Shown here one piece after another: positions 33,621 to 41,298 of a stretch of 64,000 nt of DNA. This DNA comes from Gallionellaceae bacterium (lineage in GTDB: Bacteria > Pseudomonadota > Gammaproteobacteria > Burkholderiales > Thiobacillaceae), in contig JAQTLN010000003.1 of NCBI GenBank assembly GCA_028714875.1, positions 124,001 through 188,000 of the forward strand, read 5' to 3'. A program made the position numbers and the translations under genes. The stretch's first letter is position 1; the number at the start of each line of letters is the position of its first letter. The notes beneath the pieces are model-generated. The model had not been told where the DNA came from. It ran no database searches and saw only the letters and a list, made by a program, of their open reading frames with translations.

Positions 33621-33943
33621 TACCAGAGGTCTGCCGGAACCTTCAGGCGTTCGATCGGCGTGCCGCCCAGCAGGTGCTGGTCGAAGATGGCGCTGACGTC
33701 GTCTTTGGTGACGGAGCCGTACATGATGCCTTCCGGATAGACCAGCACGTTGGTGCCGGTGCCGCACGGGCCGAGGCAGCCGGTGGCGGTGATGGCCACC
33801 TTGTCGAAGCACTGGCGCTGCTGGAACTGGAACAGGAATTCGTCCATGACTTCACGGCAGCCTTTTTCCGCGCAGGAACCGCGCGGATGGCCGGGAGGAC
33901 GGGCTTGGGAGCAGATGAAGACGTGTTTGGGTGGACGTGGCAT
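33620..33943 (-). CDS. Thioredoxin-like [2Fe-2S] ferredoxin
   Basis: A 107-aa protein of the 2FeCpFd/Shethna type: HVFICSQARPPGHPRGSC, then further on ATGCLGPCGTGTNVLVYPEG, giving the C...C...CxxxC ligand set of the thioredoxin-like ferredoxins. It ends QHLLGGTPIERLKVP, typical of the family. It probably carries electrons for, or protects, nitrogenase. It follows fdxB by 37 nt. Confidence 0.85.
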   Translation of the reverse strand: MPRPPKHVFICSQARPPGHPRGSCAEKGCREVMDEFLFQFQQRQCFDKVAITATGCLGPCGTGTNVLVYPEGIMYGSVTKDDVSAIFDQHLLGGTPIERLKVPADLW

Positions 33944-33980
33944 GGTGGTTATGTCGAAGGTTGTGTGTGGGATCGAGGCT

Positions 33981-34271
33981 TTATGCGGCAACGGGCAGGG
34001 CTTCGTGGGTGTGGCAGCCTTTCGGGCAGACGCGGGCGCAGGAGCCACAGCCGATGCAGTCGAGCATGTTCTTCAGTGACATCACGCTCATCTGGTCGTC
34101 GTCGAGGTCTTCGTCCAGTTCGTCTTCGTCGCGTTCCACCAGCTCGAACACGTCGCGCGGACAGACTTTGTAGCAGCGGCCGCAGCCGATGCAGGTCTTC
34201 TGGTCGAGGGCGGTGACGAAGGTGGGGTGGTAGGGCGTGCCGCCCCGGGTGAGTGCGCTATAGGCGTCCAT
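33981..34271 (-). CDS. fdxB: nif-specific ferredoxin III (2x[4Fe-4S])
   Basis: A 96-aa ferredoxin. Two CxxCxxCxxxCP-type motifs are present: CIGCGRCYKVCPRDVFEL and CIGCGSCARVCPKGC, separated by an acidic insert (DEDELDEDLDDDQ). N-terminus MDAYSALTRGGTPYHPTFV fits FdxB of diazotrophs. It donates electrons in nitrogen fixation or FeMo-co assembly. The start lies 2 nt after the stop of the DUF683-like gene. Confidence 0.9.
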   Translation of the reverse strand: MDAYSALTRGGTPYHPTFVTALDQKTCIGCGRCYKVCPRDVFELVERDEDELDEDLDDDQMSVMSLKNMLDCIGCGSCARVCPKGCHTHEALPVAA

Positions 34272-34273
34272 GA

Positions 34274-34483
34274 TCAGCCTTTCTGGGCGGCCGCCAGACG
34301 GGCATTGGCATCGGCCCAGGCCTGGCAGGCATCGTAGGTGGATTGGGCGATACCTGGAATTTCCAGGTAGCCGGCGGGGAGTTTGTCTTCCACCAGGTCG
34401 TGCAACTGGGAGGCCCACTCGCTGGCCTGGCGTTTGAGTTTTTTGACCTCGCGGTCGAGTGTTTTCAGTTCGTCGTCAGTCAT
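34274..34483 (-). CDS. CCE_0567-type (DUF683) nif accessory protein
   Basis: A 69-aa all-helical protein from the ATG at 34483: DELKTLDREVKKLKRQASEWASQLHDLVEDKLPAGY, then ACQAWADANARLAA. The pattern and the position next to DUF269 and fdxB match the small CCE_0567 family of nif clusters, whose cyanobacterial member forms a helical bundle with metal. A GGGGGG-type repeat lies upstream, between it and the DUF269 gene. Confidence 0.82.
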   Translation of the reverse strand: MTDDELKTLDREVKKLKRQASEWASQLHDLVEDKLPAGYLEIPGIAQSTYDACQAWADANARLAAAQKG

Positions 34484-34538
34484 TTGCTTGCTCCGCAAGG
34501 GATATGGAGTGAGTTGAAACGGCTGCGTGCCTGGTGGA

Positions 34539-34640
34539 CCCCCCCTTTGCAAAAGGGGGGCAGGGGGATTTAGTGACGTTCGTAATCGTGCAACCGTTGG
34601 AGAAATCCCCCCCGCACCCCCCTTTTGCAAAGGGGGGCGC
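34539..34640. repeat. Complete CCCCCCTTT/AAAGGGGGG dispersed element inside the nif operon
   Basis: ccccccctttgcaaaagggggg is followed by GGGGGATTTAGTGACGTT, a centre of about 20 nt, then AAATCCCCCCCGC and ccccccttttgcaaaggggg. It is an inverted pair of hairpins. The centre motif CAACCGTTGGAGAAATCCC recurs inverted in the copy at 46147-46249. Confidence 0.85.
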
Positions 34641-34677
34641 GGGGATGCGTGTCAGGGTGTCTCACACCGTTGCCCGT

Positions 34678-35133
34678 TTACAGACCCGCTACTTCCGGGT
34701 ACTTGCCGATGATTTCCAGCGCCACCGAGAGGTATTTGTCGGCTTCATCCTTCATCTTCGAGAAGGTGTCGTAGCCGTAGCGGTGGATGTCGCGCACGGT
34801 GCGGTCCATCACCACCAGCTTGCCGACGGTGATCAGGGCGCGGCCGAAGCCTTCGTGGGTGATGTTGACCATGGGCACGGCCATCAGCCCGCATTCCTTC
34901 TCGATCAAGACCGAGATGCCGTTGTAGAAGGCTTTCACGCGCGACAGGGTTTGTTCGTCCGGGTCGCCGATCACCGGGATCTGGCGGCGCATTTCCTTGG
35001 TGACGATGTAGGGTTCGAGGATGCGTTCCACAGTCCAGCCGTCGTAGGTGCCGTAGCTGTCGATGGCGCGCATCTGCTTGACCATTTCCTTGATGAACTC
35101 GGTCTCCATGATGGGGTCGTGTGTTTCGCTCAT
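34678..35133 (-). CDS. NifX-associated protein (DUF269)
   Basis: A 151-aa DUF269 protein: FIKEMVKQMRAIDSYGTYDGW, LEPYIVTKEMRRQIPVIGDPD, HEGFGRALITVGKLVVMDRTVRDIHRYGY cut into parts, ending LEIIGKYPEVAGL. The family is found almost only beside nifX and probably helps cofactor trafficking. Its ATG overlaps the stop of the rseC-like gene (ATGA). Confidence 0.92.
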   Translation of the reverse strand: MSETHDPIMETEFIKEMVKQMRAIDSYGTYDGWTVERILEPYIVTKEMRRQIPVIGDPDEQTLSRVKAFYNGISVLIEKECGLMAVPMVNITHEGFGRALITVGKLVVMDRTVRDIHRYGYDTFSKMKDEADKYLSVALEIIGKYPEVAGL

Positions 35134-35585
35134 GTGGTTCTCCTGATATCGATTGGTGAATGGGGTGCGGAAAGCGGGTGTGCGTGTATGTGCGGCGTGG
35201 GCGCGAGAAAGCGGGCGGCAACCAGGCCGGCGATGAACCCGGCTATGGCGCCGAGCGCGGCGGCGATGTCGGCATAAGCACCACCCGCGCCGCTCACGTC
35301 GGCCAGGACCGCGCCGACCACGGCGAGCAAGGCGGGCAGAAGGTAGGCAAACAGGCCGGCGCGCAGGAGTTCGCTTTCATCCACGCAGACCAGCAGCTCA
35401 TCGCCCATCCGAGCACCCGCTTGCTGGAGCGGCATGGCGGCGCGGTGGCGCGAAAGGTATTTGCCCAGGCCGGAAATGCCGCAACTGGATTGCGACTGGC
35501 AGGCGTTACATCCGGATTGTTCACTGGAGGAAACCCAGGCCATGCCGGCGGCGGTGGAAACCACACGAACGCGCGCTTCGATCAT
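35130..35585 (-). CDS. rseC: RseC/SoxR-reducing-system-like membrane protein
   Basis: A 151-aa protein: an N-terminal cytoplasmic part with a cysteine cluster (GCNACQSQSSCG), then two TM segments (LLRAGLFAYLLPALLAVVGAVLAD and IAAALGAIAGFIAGLVAARFL). This is the RseC layout. RseC is known with Rnf complexes, which feed electrons to nitrogenase in many diazotrophs; no rnf genes are in view. It is inserted between nifX and DUF269 with 4-bp overlaps at both ends. Confidence 0.85.
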   Translation of the reverse strand: MIEARVRVVSTAAGMAWVSSSEQSGCNACQSQSSCGISGLGKYLSRHRAAMPLQQAGARMGDELLVCVDESELLRAGLFAYLLPALLAVVGAVLADVSGAGGAYADIAAALGAIAGFIAGLVAARFLAPTPHIHAHPLSAPHSPIDIRRTT

Positions 35586-36049
35586 TCCGACCACCCCTCT
35601 GCTTCCATCGTCGCGAAACGGTCGTCGTCCTTGGGCTTGACGTGCTTGACCAGCCAGGCCGGCGGTGAATTCTTCAGGCTCTGATTGAGCCCGCACAGCA
35701 GTTCGTCGACCGGCGTGCCTTCCTCGACTTTCATGGGTTGGATGCCGGAGGCCAGCAACTGCTTGATCGCCGAGGCGCCGACCGCGTTGCAGTACACCGC
35801 GACACAGCCTTCCAGCAGGGCGATCTTGCCGGCCAGCTTGCCTTCGTGGCCGTCCATCACGATGTCGCTGTCGTGGAATTCGGCCACTTCGATCAGACGG
35901 GCGTCATCTTCAGCCAACTGGTAGATGCAGAAGGCCTCGGCGGCGCCGAAGTGCTGGTCCACCACGCGGCGATCCGTGCTGGCAAAGGCGATTTTCACGC
36001 TCATGGCGGCAACCTCTTCAGTGGAGTGGACGAGTTTCAGATGGCGCAT
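35582..36049 (-). CDS. nifX: FeMo-cofactor carrier NifX
   Basis: A 155-aa protein; NifX binds NifB-co and VK-cluster during FeMo-co synthesis. The core is [22 protein letters not shown] and [14 protein letters not shown], with the C-terminal helix [22 protein letters not shown]. The N-terminal [12 protein letters not shown] aligns with the corresponding leader of A. vinelandii NifX, supporting the start at 36049. An internal ATG at 36004 with AGAGG is the alternative. The first 32 nt overlap the extended end of nifN. Confidence 0.92.
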   Translation of the reverse strand: MRHLKLVHSTEEVAAMSVKIAFASTDRRVVDQHFGAAEAFCIYQLAEDDARLIEVAEFHDSDIVMDGHEGKLAGKIALLEGCVAVYCNAVGASAIKQLLASGIQPMKVEEGTPVDELLCGLNQSLKNSPPAWLVKHVKPKDDDRFATMEAEGWSE

Positions 36050-37586
36050 CGTGGATTCCCATGGCTGAGGCGCCCCCCTTTTCCATAGGGGGGCTGGGGG
36101 GGATTCCCGAGGCCGTCGCCCAGGAAAACGTCGCTAAATCCCCCTTTCCCCTTTGGGAAAGGGGGAGGTCACCCCCTCTGGCACTTTCTGTCGCATCTCC
36201 AGTTAACGGGAAAATAACCTTTGCCAAAGGGGGGGTGACACCGCTGCCGGCATAGATGGAACGGTAGGCGGCGACGTCATGATGGCCGTGCTCGACGATC
36301 AGGTTGGCGAGGTCGAACAGGGTCTGCCGGGTACCGCGATAGCCCACCCACAGCTTCTGATAGCCGCCGATCAGGTCGTATTGCGGGAACCCGGCGCGCA
36401 GCAGTGGCACCCCGAGACGGCGCGCCGAATCGACCGCGTGCGAATTGCAGATCAGCAGATCGACTCCGTGTTCCAGCGCGCTGGTTTCCAGGTCTTCCAG
36501 ATCGCCCAGCTTGACCTGGGCGGTGGGCACGCTTTCCAGAATGTGCGCCTTGGCGGGCGCCACGGCGGCGGTGACCGCGCAACCCATGCTGGTCACCAGT
36601 TGCGCCATCGCGTAGAGCAGGTCCGGGTCGGCGGCGATGGCGACGCGCGCGAATCCGAGCATGAAATGGGTATCCACCATCGCGTCCTGTAATTGCGCGC
36701 GCTGGCGTTCAATCTTTTCCGGCACCGGCTGGCCGCTGATCTGTGCCAGCGCGACGATGAAGGCATCCACCGCTTCCAATCCCATCAGAGTGTCGAAGCG
36801 GGTGTCGGGCACGCCGGTGCGTTTATTCAGCAGGTCGGCGGCGGGGTTGAGCGAGGCGCCGATCACCAGGGTGGCCGCCGCTTCGCCCAGGGTCGCGATT
36901 TCCGCGACCGGCGTGCCGCCCACCGTCACCGGGCTGGATTCCTGCTCGGTCAAATGGCCGTCGAGCGAGTCCGACAGGTCCGGCAGAACCACCGGACGCA
37001 AGCCGAACATTTCGATCAATTCCTTGATGTGTTCCAGGTCGCCCGGCGTCAGCATCGAGCCGGCGAGCACATTCACCTGCTTCTTGCGGCGGCCGACACA
37101 GGTGCTTTCCGGCACCAGCACGTCGATCATCGCCTTCACCGCCAGCGCATAGCCCGATTCCAGGCAGCCGGCGAAATCCGGCGTATTCACCGCCACCACA
37201 GGAATGCCGTCGAACTCGGGATGTTCAATGCGGAATTTGCGCACCAGGCCGTGAATGTCCGTGCCCTGAGTTTCCGACAGCCCCGTGGTCGGCAGACCGA
37301 TCAAGGCCGGCTTGCTTTTCTCGGCGACGGCCAGCAAGCCCTGGATCACGTTGTCGTCGGCGTTCATCACGGTGGAAACCTGATCCATCGCCGTCGTCTG
37401 CAAGGGAATCGGCTCGCGGAAATGGCGCACGAAAAACACTTTTCCGAACGCCGTGCAGCCTTGCGAGCCATGCAACATCGGCACCGCCCGGTTGATCCCC
37501 AGGAAGGCCAGCGACGCGCCCACCGGCTGACTGACTTTCAGCGGCCTGACGGCAAGCGCCTTGTTGCGTTTGATGATCTCGGTCAT
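36018..37586 (-). CDS. nifN: Nitrogenase cofactor scaffold NifN, with repeat-derived C-terminal tail
   Basis: A 522-aa NifN from the ATG at 37586: [19 protein letters not shown] aligns with the A. vinelandii NifN start. Cofactor scaffold features follow: [70 protein letters not shown]. The usual end ([17 protein letters not shown]) is at about residue 455. After it come about 65 residues encoded by a dispersed repeat ([27 protein letters not shown]), and the frame then ends inside nifX. nifE, normally just upstream, is absent. Confidence 0.93.
   Translation of the reverse strand: MTEIIKRNKALAVRPLKVSQPVGASLAFLGINRAVPMLHGSQGCTAFGKVFFVRHFREPIPLQTTAMDQVSTVMNADDNVIQGLLAVAEKSKPALIGLPTTGLSETQGTDIHGLVRKFRIEHPEFDGIPVVAVNTPDFAGCLESGYALAVKAMIDVLVPESTCVGRRKKQVNVLAGSMLTPGDLEHIKELIEMFGLRPVVLPDLSDSLDGHLTEQESSPVTVGGTPVAEIATLGEAAATLVIGASLNPAADLLNKRTGVPDTRFDTLMGLEAVDAFIVALAQISGQPVPEKIERQRAQLQDAMVDTHFMLGFARVAIAADPDLLYAMAQLVTSMGCAVTAAVAPAKAHILESVPTAQVKLGDLEDLETSALEHGVDLLICNSHAVDSARRLGVPLLRAGFPQYDLIGGYQKLWVGYRGTRQTLFDLANLIVEHGHHDVAAYRSIYAGSGVTPPLAKVIFPLTGDATESARGGDLPLSQRGKGDLATFSWATASGIPPSPPMEKGGASAMGIHDAPSETRPLH
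36072..36172. repeat. CCCCCCTTT/AAAGGGGGG dispersed element within the 3' end of nifN
   Basis: ccccccttttccatagggggg, GGGGGGATTCCC, centre with AACGTCGCTAAATCCCCC, then tttcccctttgggaaagggg. Same family as 34539-34640 and 46147-46249. A further CCAAAGGGGGG fragment follows at 36222-36235. The element has no stop in the nifN frame. Confidence 0.88.
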
Positions 37587-37626
37587 GGGCGGGGAGACAA
37601 CGACGGTGATGGACGCTTTCTCCATC

Positions 37627-37640
37627 GCAAGCCCCATGCC
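37627..37640 (-). promoter_or_regulatory. Sigma54 (-24/-12) promoter of the nif accessory operon
   Basis: On the minus strand TTGGCATGGGGCTTGCG matches the -24/-12 consensus (TGGCAy-N5-TTGCw) with the GG (37640-37639) and GC (37628-37627) at exact spacing. Transcription should start near 37615. The more upstream ATGs at 37637 and 37625 would then be upstream of the start site, supporting the nifN start at 37586. Confidence 0.75.
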
Positions 37641-37685
37641 AAAGGGGAAGACTAGTTAATTCATGGAGTTGGCGGGGTTTGTCGT

Positions 37686-37701
37686 TGTCGCAAAGCCGAC
37701 A
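37686..37701 (-). promoter_or_regulatory. NifA upstream activator sequence
   Basis: TGTCGGCTTTGCGACA on the minus strand is TGT-N10-ACA with a symmetrical TGTCG/CGACA core, the NifA binding pattern. Its centre lies about 79 bp before the predicted transcription start of the sigma54 promoter at 37627-37640, at the near end of the usual range. Confidence 0.7.
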
Positions 37702-37807
37702 AGCGGGGGTGAGGGTGGCGATGCCCGACAAACCGGCGGCACCATAAACCTGGTAGGAACGTGACTTCCCCCTTTTCCAAAGGGGGGAACCCGTGCCCCA
37801 GCCGGAC

Positions 37808-37890
37808 GTAGGGTGTGGTGAGCGTAGCGAACCGCACCATGCAGCGCGACGGTATTTGTTGATGCGGTTCGCCGCGCTCACCACATCTAC
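37808..37890. repeat. Palindromic repeat, AGGATGTGGTGAGCG family (second copy)
   Basis: gtagggtgtggtgagcgtag and its inverted match gccgcgctcaccacatctac flank a 28-nt loop; same arms as 4986-5062. The 320-bp gap 37638-37957 also holds the nifN promoter elements, a CCCCCTTTTCCAAAGGGGGG fragment (37768-37788) and a GCCGGCG palindrome (37926-37953), but no gene. Confidence 0.85.
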
Positions 37891-37957
37891 AAACTATCAG
37901 CCGGCATCGTCATTCTGATCAGGCCCACGATGCCGGCGAGACGCCGGCGCTACAGGT

Positions 37958-38806
37958 TTATTCCGCGTCCTGCATGCGCAGGCGCCGCTCGCGTTCTTCG
38001 ATGAGGGCGTCGTCGATTTCCCGCATCACACCATGCAGATCCACCGGTTTCGTGCTTTCGGTGAAATGGCCGGTGAGTGGGGAGTCCGGTAGCAGGTCGC
38101 CGTGTTCGTAGAGCGCCCAGATTTCCTTGCCGTAGCGTGTCGTCAGCAGTTCCGGCGCGAAACGGCCGAAATAACCGGCCAGGTTGGCGACATCGCGTTC
38201 CAGCATGGCGCGGGCGTGGTTGTTGCCGGCGGCATCCACGGCCTGCGGCAGGTCGATGATGACCGGGCCATCGTCGCCGACCAGGATGTTGTACTCCGAC
38301 AGGTCGCCGTGGATGATCCCGGCGCACAACATCAGCACGACTTGCCTGAGCAGCGTCTGGAAATGCGCGCGCGCCTCTTCGGGTGTGAAGGTCAGGTCAT
38401 TCAGTCGCGGCGCCGCGTTGCCGTCCGCGTCGGCGACCAATTCCATCAGCAACACGCCGGCATGGAAGTTGTAAGGCTTGGGCACGCGCACGCCGGCTCG
38501 GGCCAGGCGATACAAGGCGTCGACTTCGGCGCTTTGCCAGGCTTCCTCCTGGGCTTCCCGGCCAAAGCGCGTGCCTTTCGCCATGGCGCGCGCCTGGCGG
38601 CTGTTCTTCACCTTGCGGTTTTCCGTGTAATCGACGCTCTGGCGAAAGGCGCGCTTGTTCGCCTCCTTGTAGACCTTGGCGCAGCGCACTTCCTCGCCGC
38701 AACGGACGACGAACACCATCGCCTCCTTGCCGCTCATGAGCTGGCGGATCACGTCGTCGATCAGTCCGTCTTCGAGTAACGGTTGCAGTCTTTTCGGGAT
38801 TTTCAT
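37958..38806 (-). CDS. RIO1-type serine protein kinase
   Basis: A 282-aa RIO-family kinase of the bacterial PA4780-like group: GKEAMVFVVRCGEEVRCAKVYKEAN (ATP-binding Lys), then FRQSVDYTENRKVKNSRQARAMAKG, the catalytic loop GIIHGDLSEYNILV and the metal loop VIIDLPQAV (IDLPQ in place of DFG). Function in bacteria is poorly known. It is followed on the same strand by nothing coupled and preceded by a P-loop ATPase 26 bp upstream, so these two may form a unit. Confidence 0.9.
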   Translation of the reverse strand: MKIPKRLQPLLEDGLIDDVIRQLMSGKEAMVFVVRCGEEVRCAKVYKEANKRAFRQSVDYTENRKVKNSRQARAMAKGTRFGREAQEEAWQSAEVDALYRLARAGVRVPKPYNFHAGVLLMELVADADGNAAPRLNDLTFTPEEARAHFQTLLRQVVLMLCAGIIHGDLSEYNILVGDDGPVIIDLPQAVDAAGNNHARAMLERDVANLAGYFGRFAPELLTTRYGKEIWALYEHGDLLPDSPLTGHFTESTKPVDLHGVMREIDDALIEERERRLRMQDAE

Positions 38807-38832
38807 GGGCGCCTTTGGGTTCGCTCGCGACC

Positions 38833-39528
38833 CTATATACCCAACCGGCTGATCCCGTCGTAGGCCTTTCTCAGCCAGACCTTGACGCGCTGGCGTTCGA
38901 GCAGACCGAGGCCGCCGTTGGCCTTGTCGGTTTTGTTCATGGCGGCCCAGAAGCTCAGGCTGTGGCCATCGATCTTCTGCATCGTCGAATCCTGCATGTG
39001 AGGAAGGGAGACCACCTTGGCGCCGAGGCCTTCCGCGCGCGCGCGCTCCCCCGAGGCATTGAGGATGTCGAAGCGGTCGCCGCGCACTTCGTTGAGCACA
39101 ATGATGATGTTGAGGCGGGAGCCGAACTGGTCGAGGAGTTGGCGCAGCAAGTCGACGGAATCCTGGCCGGAGTCCATTACATGCCAGTAGTTCAGGGTCA
39201 GCCCCAGGTCACCGCTCAAATCCAGCAAGCCCGAGTCTTCGATCCAGCGCGCCAGAAACTGGTGGGTCTGCGCCGCCAGATCAACCAGCACACGGCGCTC
39301 CGGCGCGTCGGCCGCGCTCTCGATGATGCGGTCCAGACTTTCGTATTGGTCGATGACGGTGGGTGAAGTGAAGTCGGAATAGAAACGCAGCAAGGAGCCA
39401 TGTGACTTGTCGGTATCAAAACCGAGAAAGGGCTGCTCGTGATCGATCATGTACTGAGCCAGTACGCGCGACACCAGGGATTTGCCGACACCGCCCTTTT
39501 CGCCACCGATGAAATGCAGATTACTCAT
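38833..39528 (-). CDS. ParA/MinD-like P-loop ATPase
   Basis: A 231-aa protein from the ATG at 39528. The deviant Walker A is IGGEKGGVGKSLVSRVLAQYM, followed by GFDTDKSHGSLLRFY (A') and RRVLVDLAAQTHQFL (Walker B). Unlike chromosomal ParA it lacks ParB and parS sites nearby. The signature resembles plasmid mobilisation and cellulose/secretion-associated ATPases. It ends 26 bp before the RIO kinase start, suggesting co-expression. Confidence 0.8.
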   Translation of the reverse strand: MSNLHFIGGEKGGVGKSLVSRVLAQYMIDHEQPFLGFDTDKSHGSLLRFYSDFTSPTVIDQYESLDRIIESAADAPERRVLVDLAAQTHQFLARWIEDSGLLDLSGDLGLTLNYWHVMDSGQDSVDLLRQLLDQFGSRLNIIIVLNEVRGDRFDILNASGERARAEGLGAKVVSLPHMQDSTMQKIDGHSLSFWAAMNKTDKANGGLGLLERQRVKVWLRKAYDGISRLGI

Positions 39529-39676
39529 CTTCAATACCTTTCGTTATTCGTTGAATCTAGCCAGGATGCCTGGAACAGGCCTCGGCCGGTCGCTCGCGGA
39601 GTATACGCAAAGCCGCCGCCTGGCTTGGCCACGCGGTGCTTGCCGCGTCATTTCTGCGCTGCGCGCCGGAACCCGA

Positions 39677-40693
39677 TCAAACCCGCAACAGCAGCATCTT
39701 CAGCGGCGGCTTGCCGTCCGGGCTGGGGAAATCCGCCTCCGGCGCGATCCACTCCGCCTCATGAATCTGGCGACCGGCTTTGATGGCGCTGCGGCGCAAC
39801 TGGTCGAGCCAGGCATCTGGCTCCACTTCCGCCACATTGTTGGTGCAGATCAGCGTACCGCCTTCCGCTGTGGCCAGCAGCGCCGGCTTGAACAGGGCGG
39901 GATAGTCGTTGACCAGGTCCACCACGCCGAACGGGCTCTTGGCGTAGCGGGGAGGGTCGAGGAACACCAGGTCGAACTGCTGCGCTTCCAGTTTCGGAAA
40001 CGGCGGCAAACGCTTGCCGCGCACCATCTGTGCCTGGCCCAGGCCGGCGTATTGGCGCAGGGCGGGAAAGACATCACTGTTCACCCTGCGCGGCCGGGTC
40101 GACAGTTCGTTCAGGTGGGTACTTTCCTTGCCCACCCGCAGGCTCGATTCAGCGAAATCCACGTTCACCACGAGGCGTGCCCCGGCCTTGGCGGCGGCGA
40201 TGCCGACCCCGCAGGTATAAGCGAACAGATTGAGCAGCGACTTGCCCGCCGCCTCCGCCATCACCCGCCGCCGCCCGGCGCGCAGGTCGAGGAACAGCCA
40301 CGGGTCCTGGCCTTCGTGACGCGCCTGGATGCGGTAATTCACGCCCATCTCACTACACTGGCGCGGCAGGTGCGCCGCGACTTTCTGCTCGGGCGTCAGG
40401 GGGTTGCGGATGCGCGAATTGGGTTGACTACGGTCGTTGTAGATCGGAATCAGGCCCGGCAGAGCGGCGCCATAAAAAGCTTCCAGCGCGGCCAGATCAT
40501 CCGGGGGCAGGCTGTGATGAAAACTTTGCACCAGCAGCAGATCGCCATAACGATCCACCGTCAGGCCCGGTACACCCTCCACGCTGCCGTGGAACAGGCG
40601 ATAGGCATCGGTTTGCTCGCTGTGCAAGCGAGTAAGCAGGTCGGCCCGCGCATCAAGGGCGGCGGCCAACAGGTCGGGAAGAGAATCGGACAT
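39677..40693 (-). CDS. Class I SAM-dependent methyltransferase (RlmI/RlmK-like)
   Basis: A 338-aa protein: an N-terminal PUA/RRM-like part (AYRLFHGSVEGVPGLTVDRYGDLLLVQ), then a Rossmann methyltransferase: LLNLFAYTCGVGIAAAKAGA (motif I), VNVDFAESSL (motif II) and FDLVFLDPPRYAKS (catalytic DPP, motif IV). This is the RlmI/RlmK 23S rRNA m5C/m7G family; the exact base is not set by the sequence. The start is the ATG at 40693. The gap 39529-39676 has no gene. Confidence 0.85.
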   Translation of the reverse strand: MSDSLPDLLAAALDARADLLTRLHSEQTDAYRLFHGSVEGVPGLTVDRYGDLLLVQSFHHSLPPDDLAALEAFYGAALPGLIPIYNDRSQPNSRIRNPLTPEQKVAAHLPRQCSEMGVNYRIQARHEGQDPWLFLDLRAGRRRVMAEAAGKSLLNLFAYTCGVGIAAAKAGARLVVNVDFAESSLRVGKESTHLNELSTRPRRVNSDVFPALRQYAGLGQAQMVRGKRLPPFPKLEAQQFDLVFLDPPRYAKSPFGVVDLVNDYPALFKPALLATAEGGTLICTNNVAEVEPDAWLDQLRRSAIKAGRQIHEAEWIAPEADFPSPDGKPPLKMLLLRV

Positions 40694-40917
40694 AGGGGTT
40701 AGCGGCAATCAAGAAAGAGGGCGATTCTACAGGCGCGGTCAAGCCCCCCTCTTCCGGGCGGATGATCAATTCCAGGCGGCGCCATCCCGTACCTCAGCTT
40801 GGCGCATATCCGATGAAAACCGCGCCCACGGCGATCGGCTGATGAAGGCCGGCAACGGTGTCTGGCTGAAGGATTTCGTCGTATGCTCGCGGCCACAACC
40901 CAGGCAGTGAGGCTCCC

Positions 40918-41283
40918 ATGTCACAAACCAACAAGCGGCTGGACCAGGTGGTTCTTGAAGCCCGACGCAACGCCGAGAAACGGGAGGAGAGCTATCGGGC
41001 ACAGGCGCTGAAACTCTTCCCATGGGTGTGCGGACGCTGTGCCCGCGCATTTACGCACAGCAATCTTCAACTGCTGGAAGTCCACCACAAGAACAACAAC
41101 CACAACGACAACCCCCCGGACGGCGGCAACTGGGAACTCCTCTGCACCTATTGCCATGAGAACGAGCATTCCAAACTGAAAGACATGGCGGGCCGCGCGG
41201 ACTCGGGAACCACGGCGGCGACTTCCACATTCAATCCCTTCGCGGATCTGAAGGCGATGTTGGAGTCCAAGAAGGGGGGCTGA
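40918..41283 (+). CDS. yajD: HNH nuclease YajD
   Basis: A 121-aa HNH endonuclease-fold protein. The zinc knuckle CGRCARAF and CTYC bracket the ββα-metal core LLEVHHKNNNHNDNPPDGGNWELLC with the catalytic His and Asn. The N-terminus RLDQVVLEARRNAEKREESYRAQALKLFP is the YajD leader. Function in DNA repair or phage defence is unproven. It lies alone between two minus-strand genes. Confidence 0.92.
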   Translation: MSQTNKRLDQVVLEARRNAEKREESYRAQALKLFPWVCGRCARAFTHSNLQLLEVHHKNNNHNDNPPDGGNWELLCTYCHENEHSKLKDMAGRADSGTTAATSTFNPFADLKAMLESKKGG

Positions 41284-41298
41284 GCGGCATAAGCTTCC

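Noticed and set aside
37587-37637. Longer NifN start at 37637
   Set aside because: It overlaps the -24/-12 promoter and would lie before the predicted transcription start. Homology with NifN begins at the ATG at 37586.
38833-39528. Plasmid partition or mobilisation locus
   Set aside because: There is no parB, parS-like array, relaxase or origin nearby; the ATPase stands with chromosomal genes.
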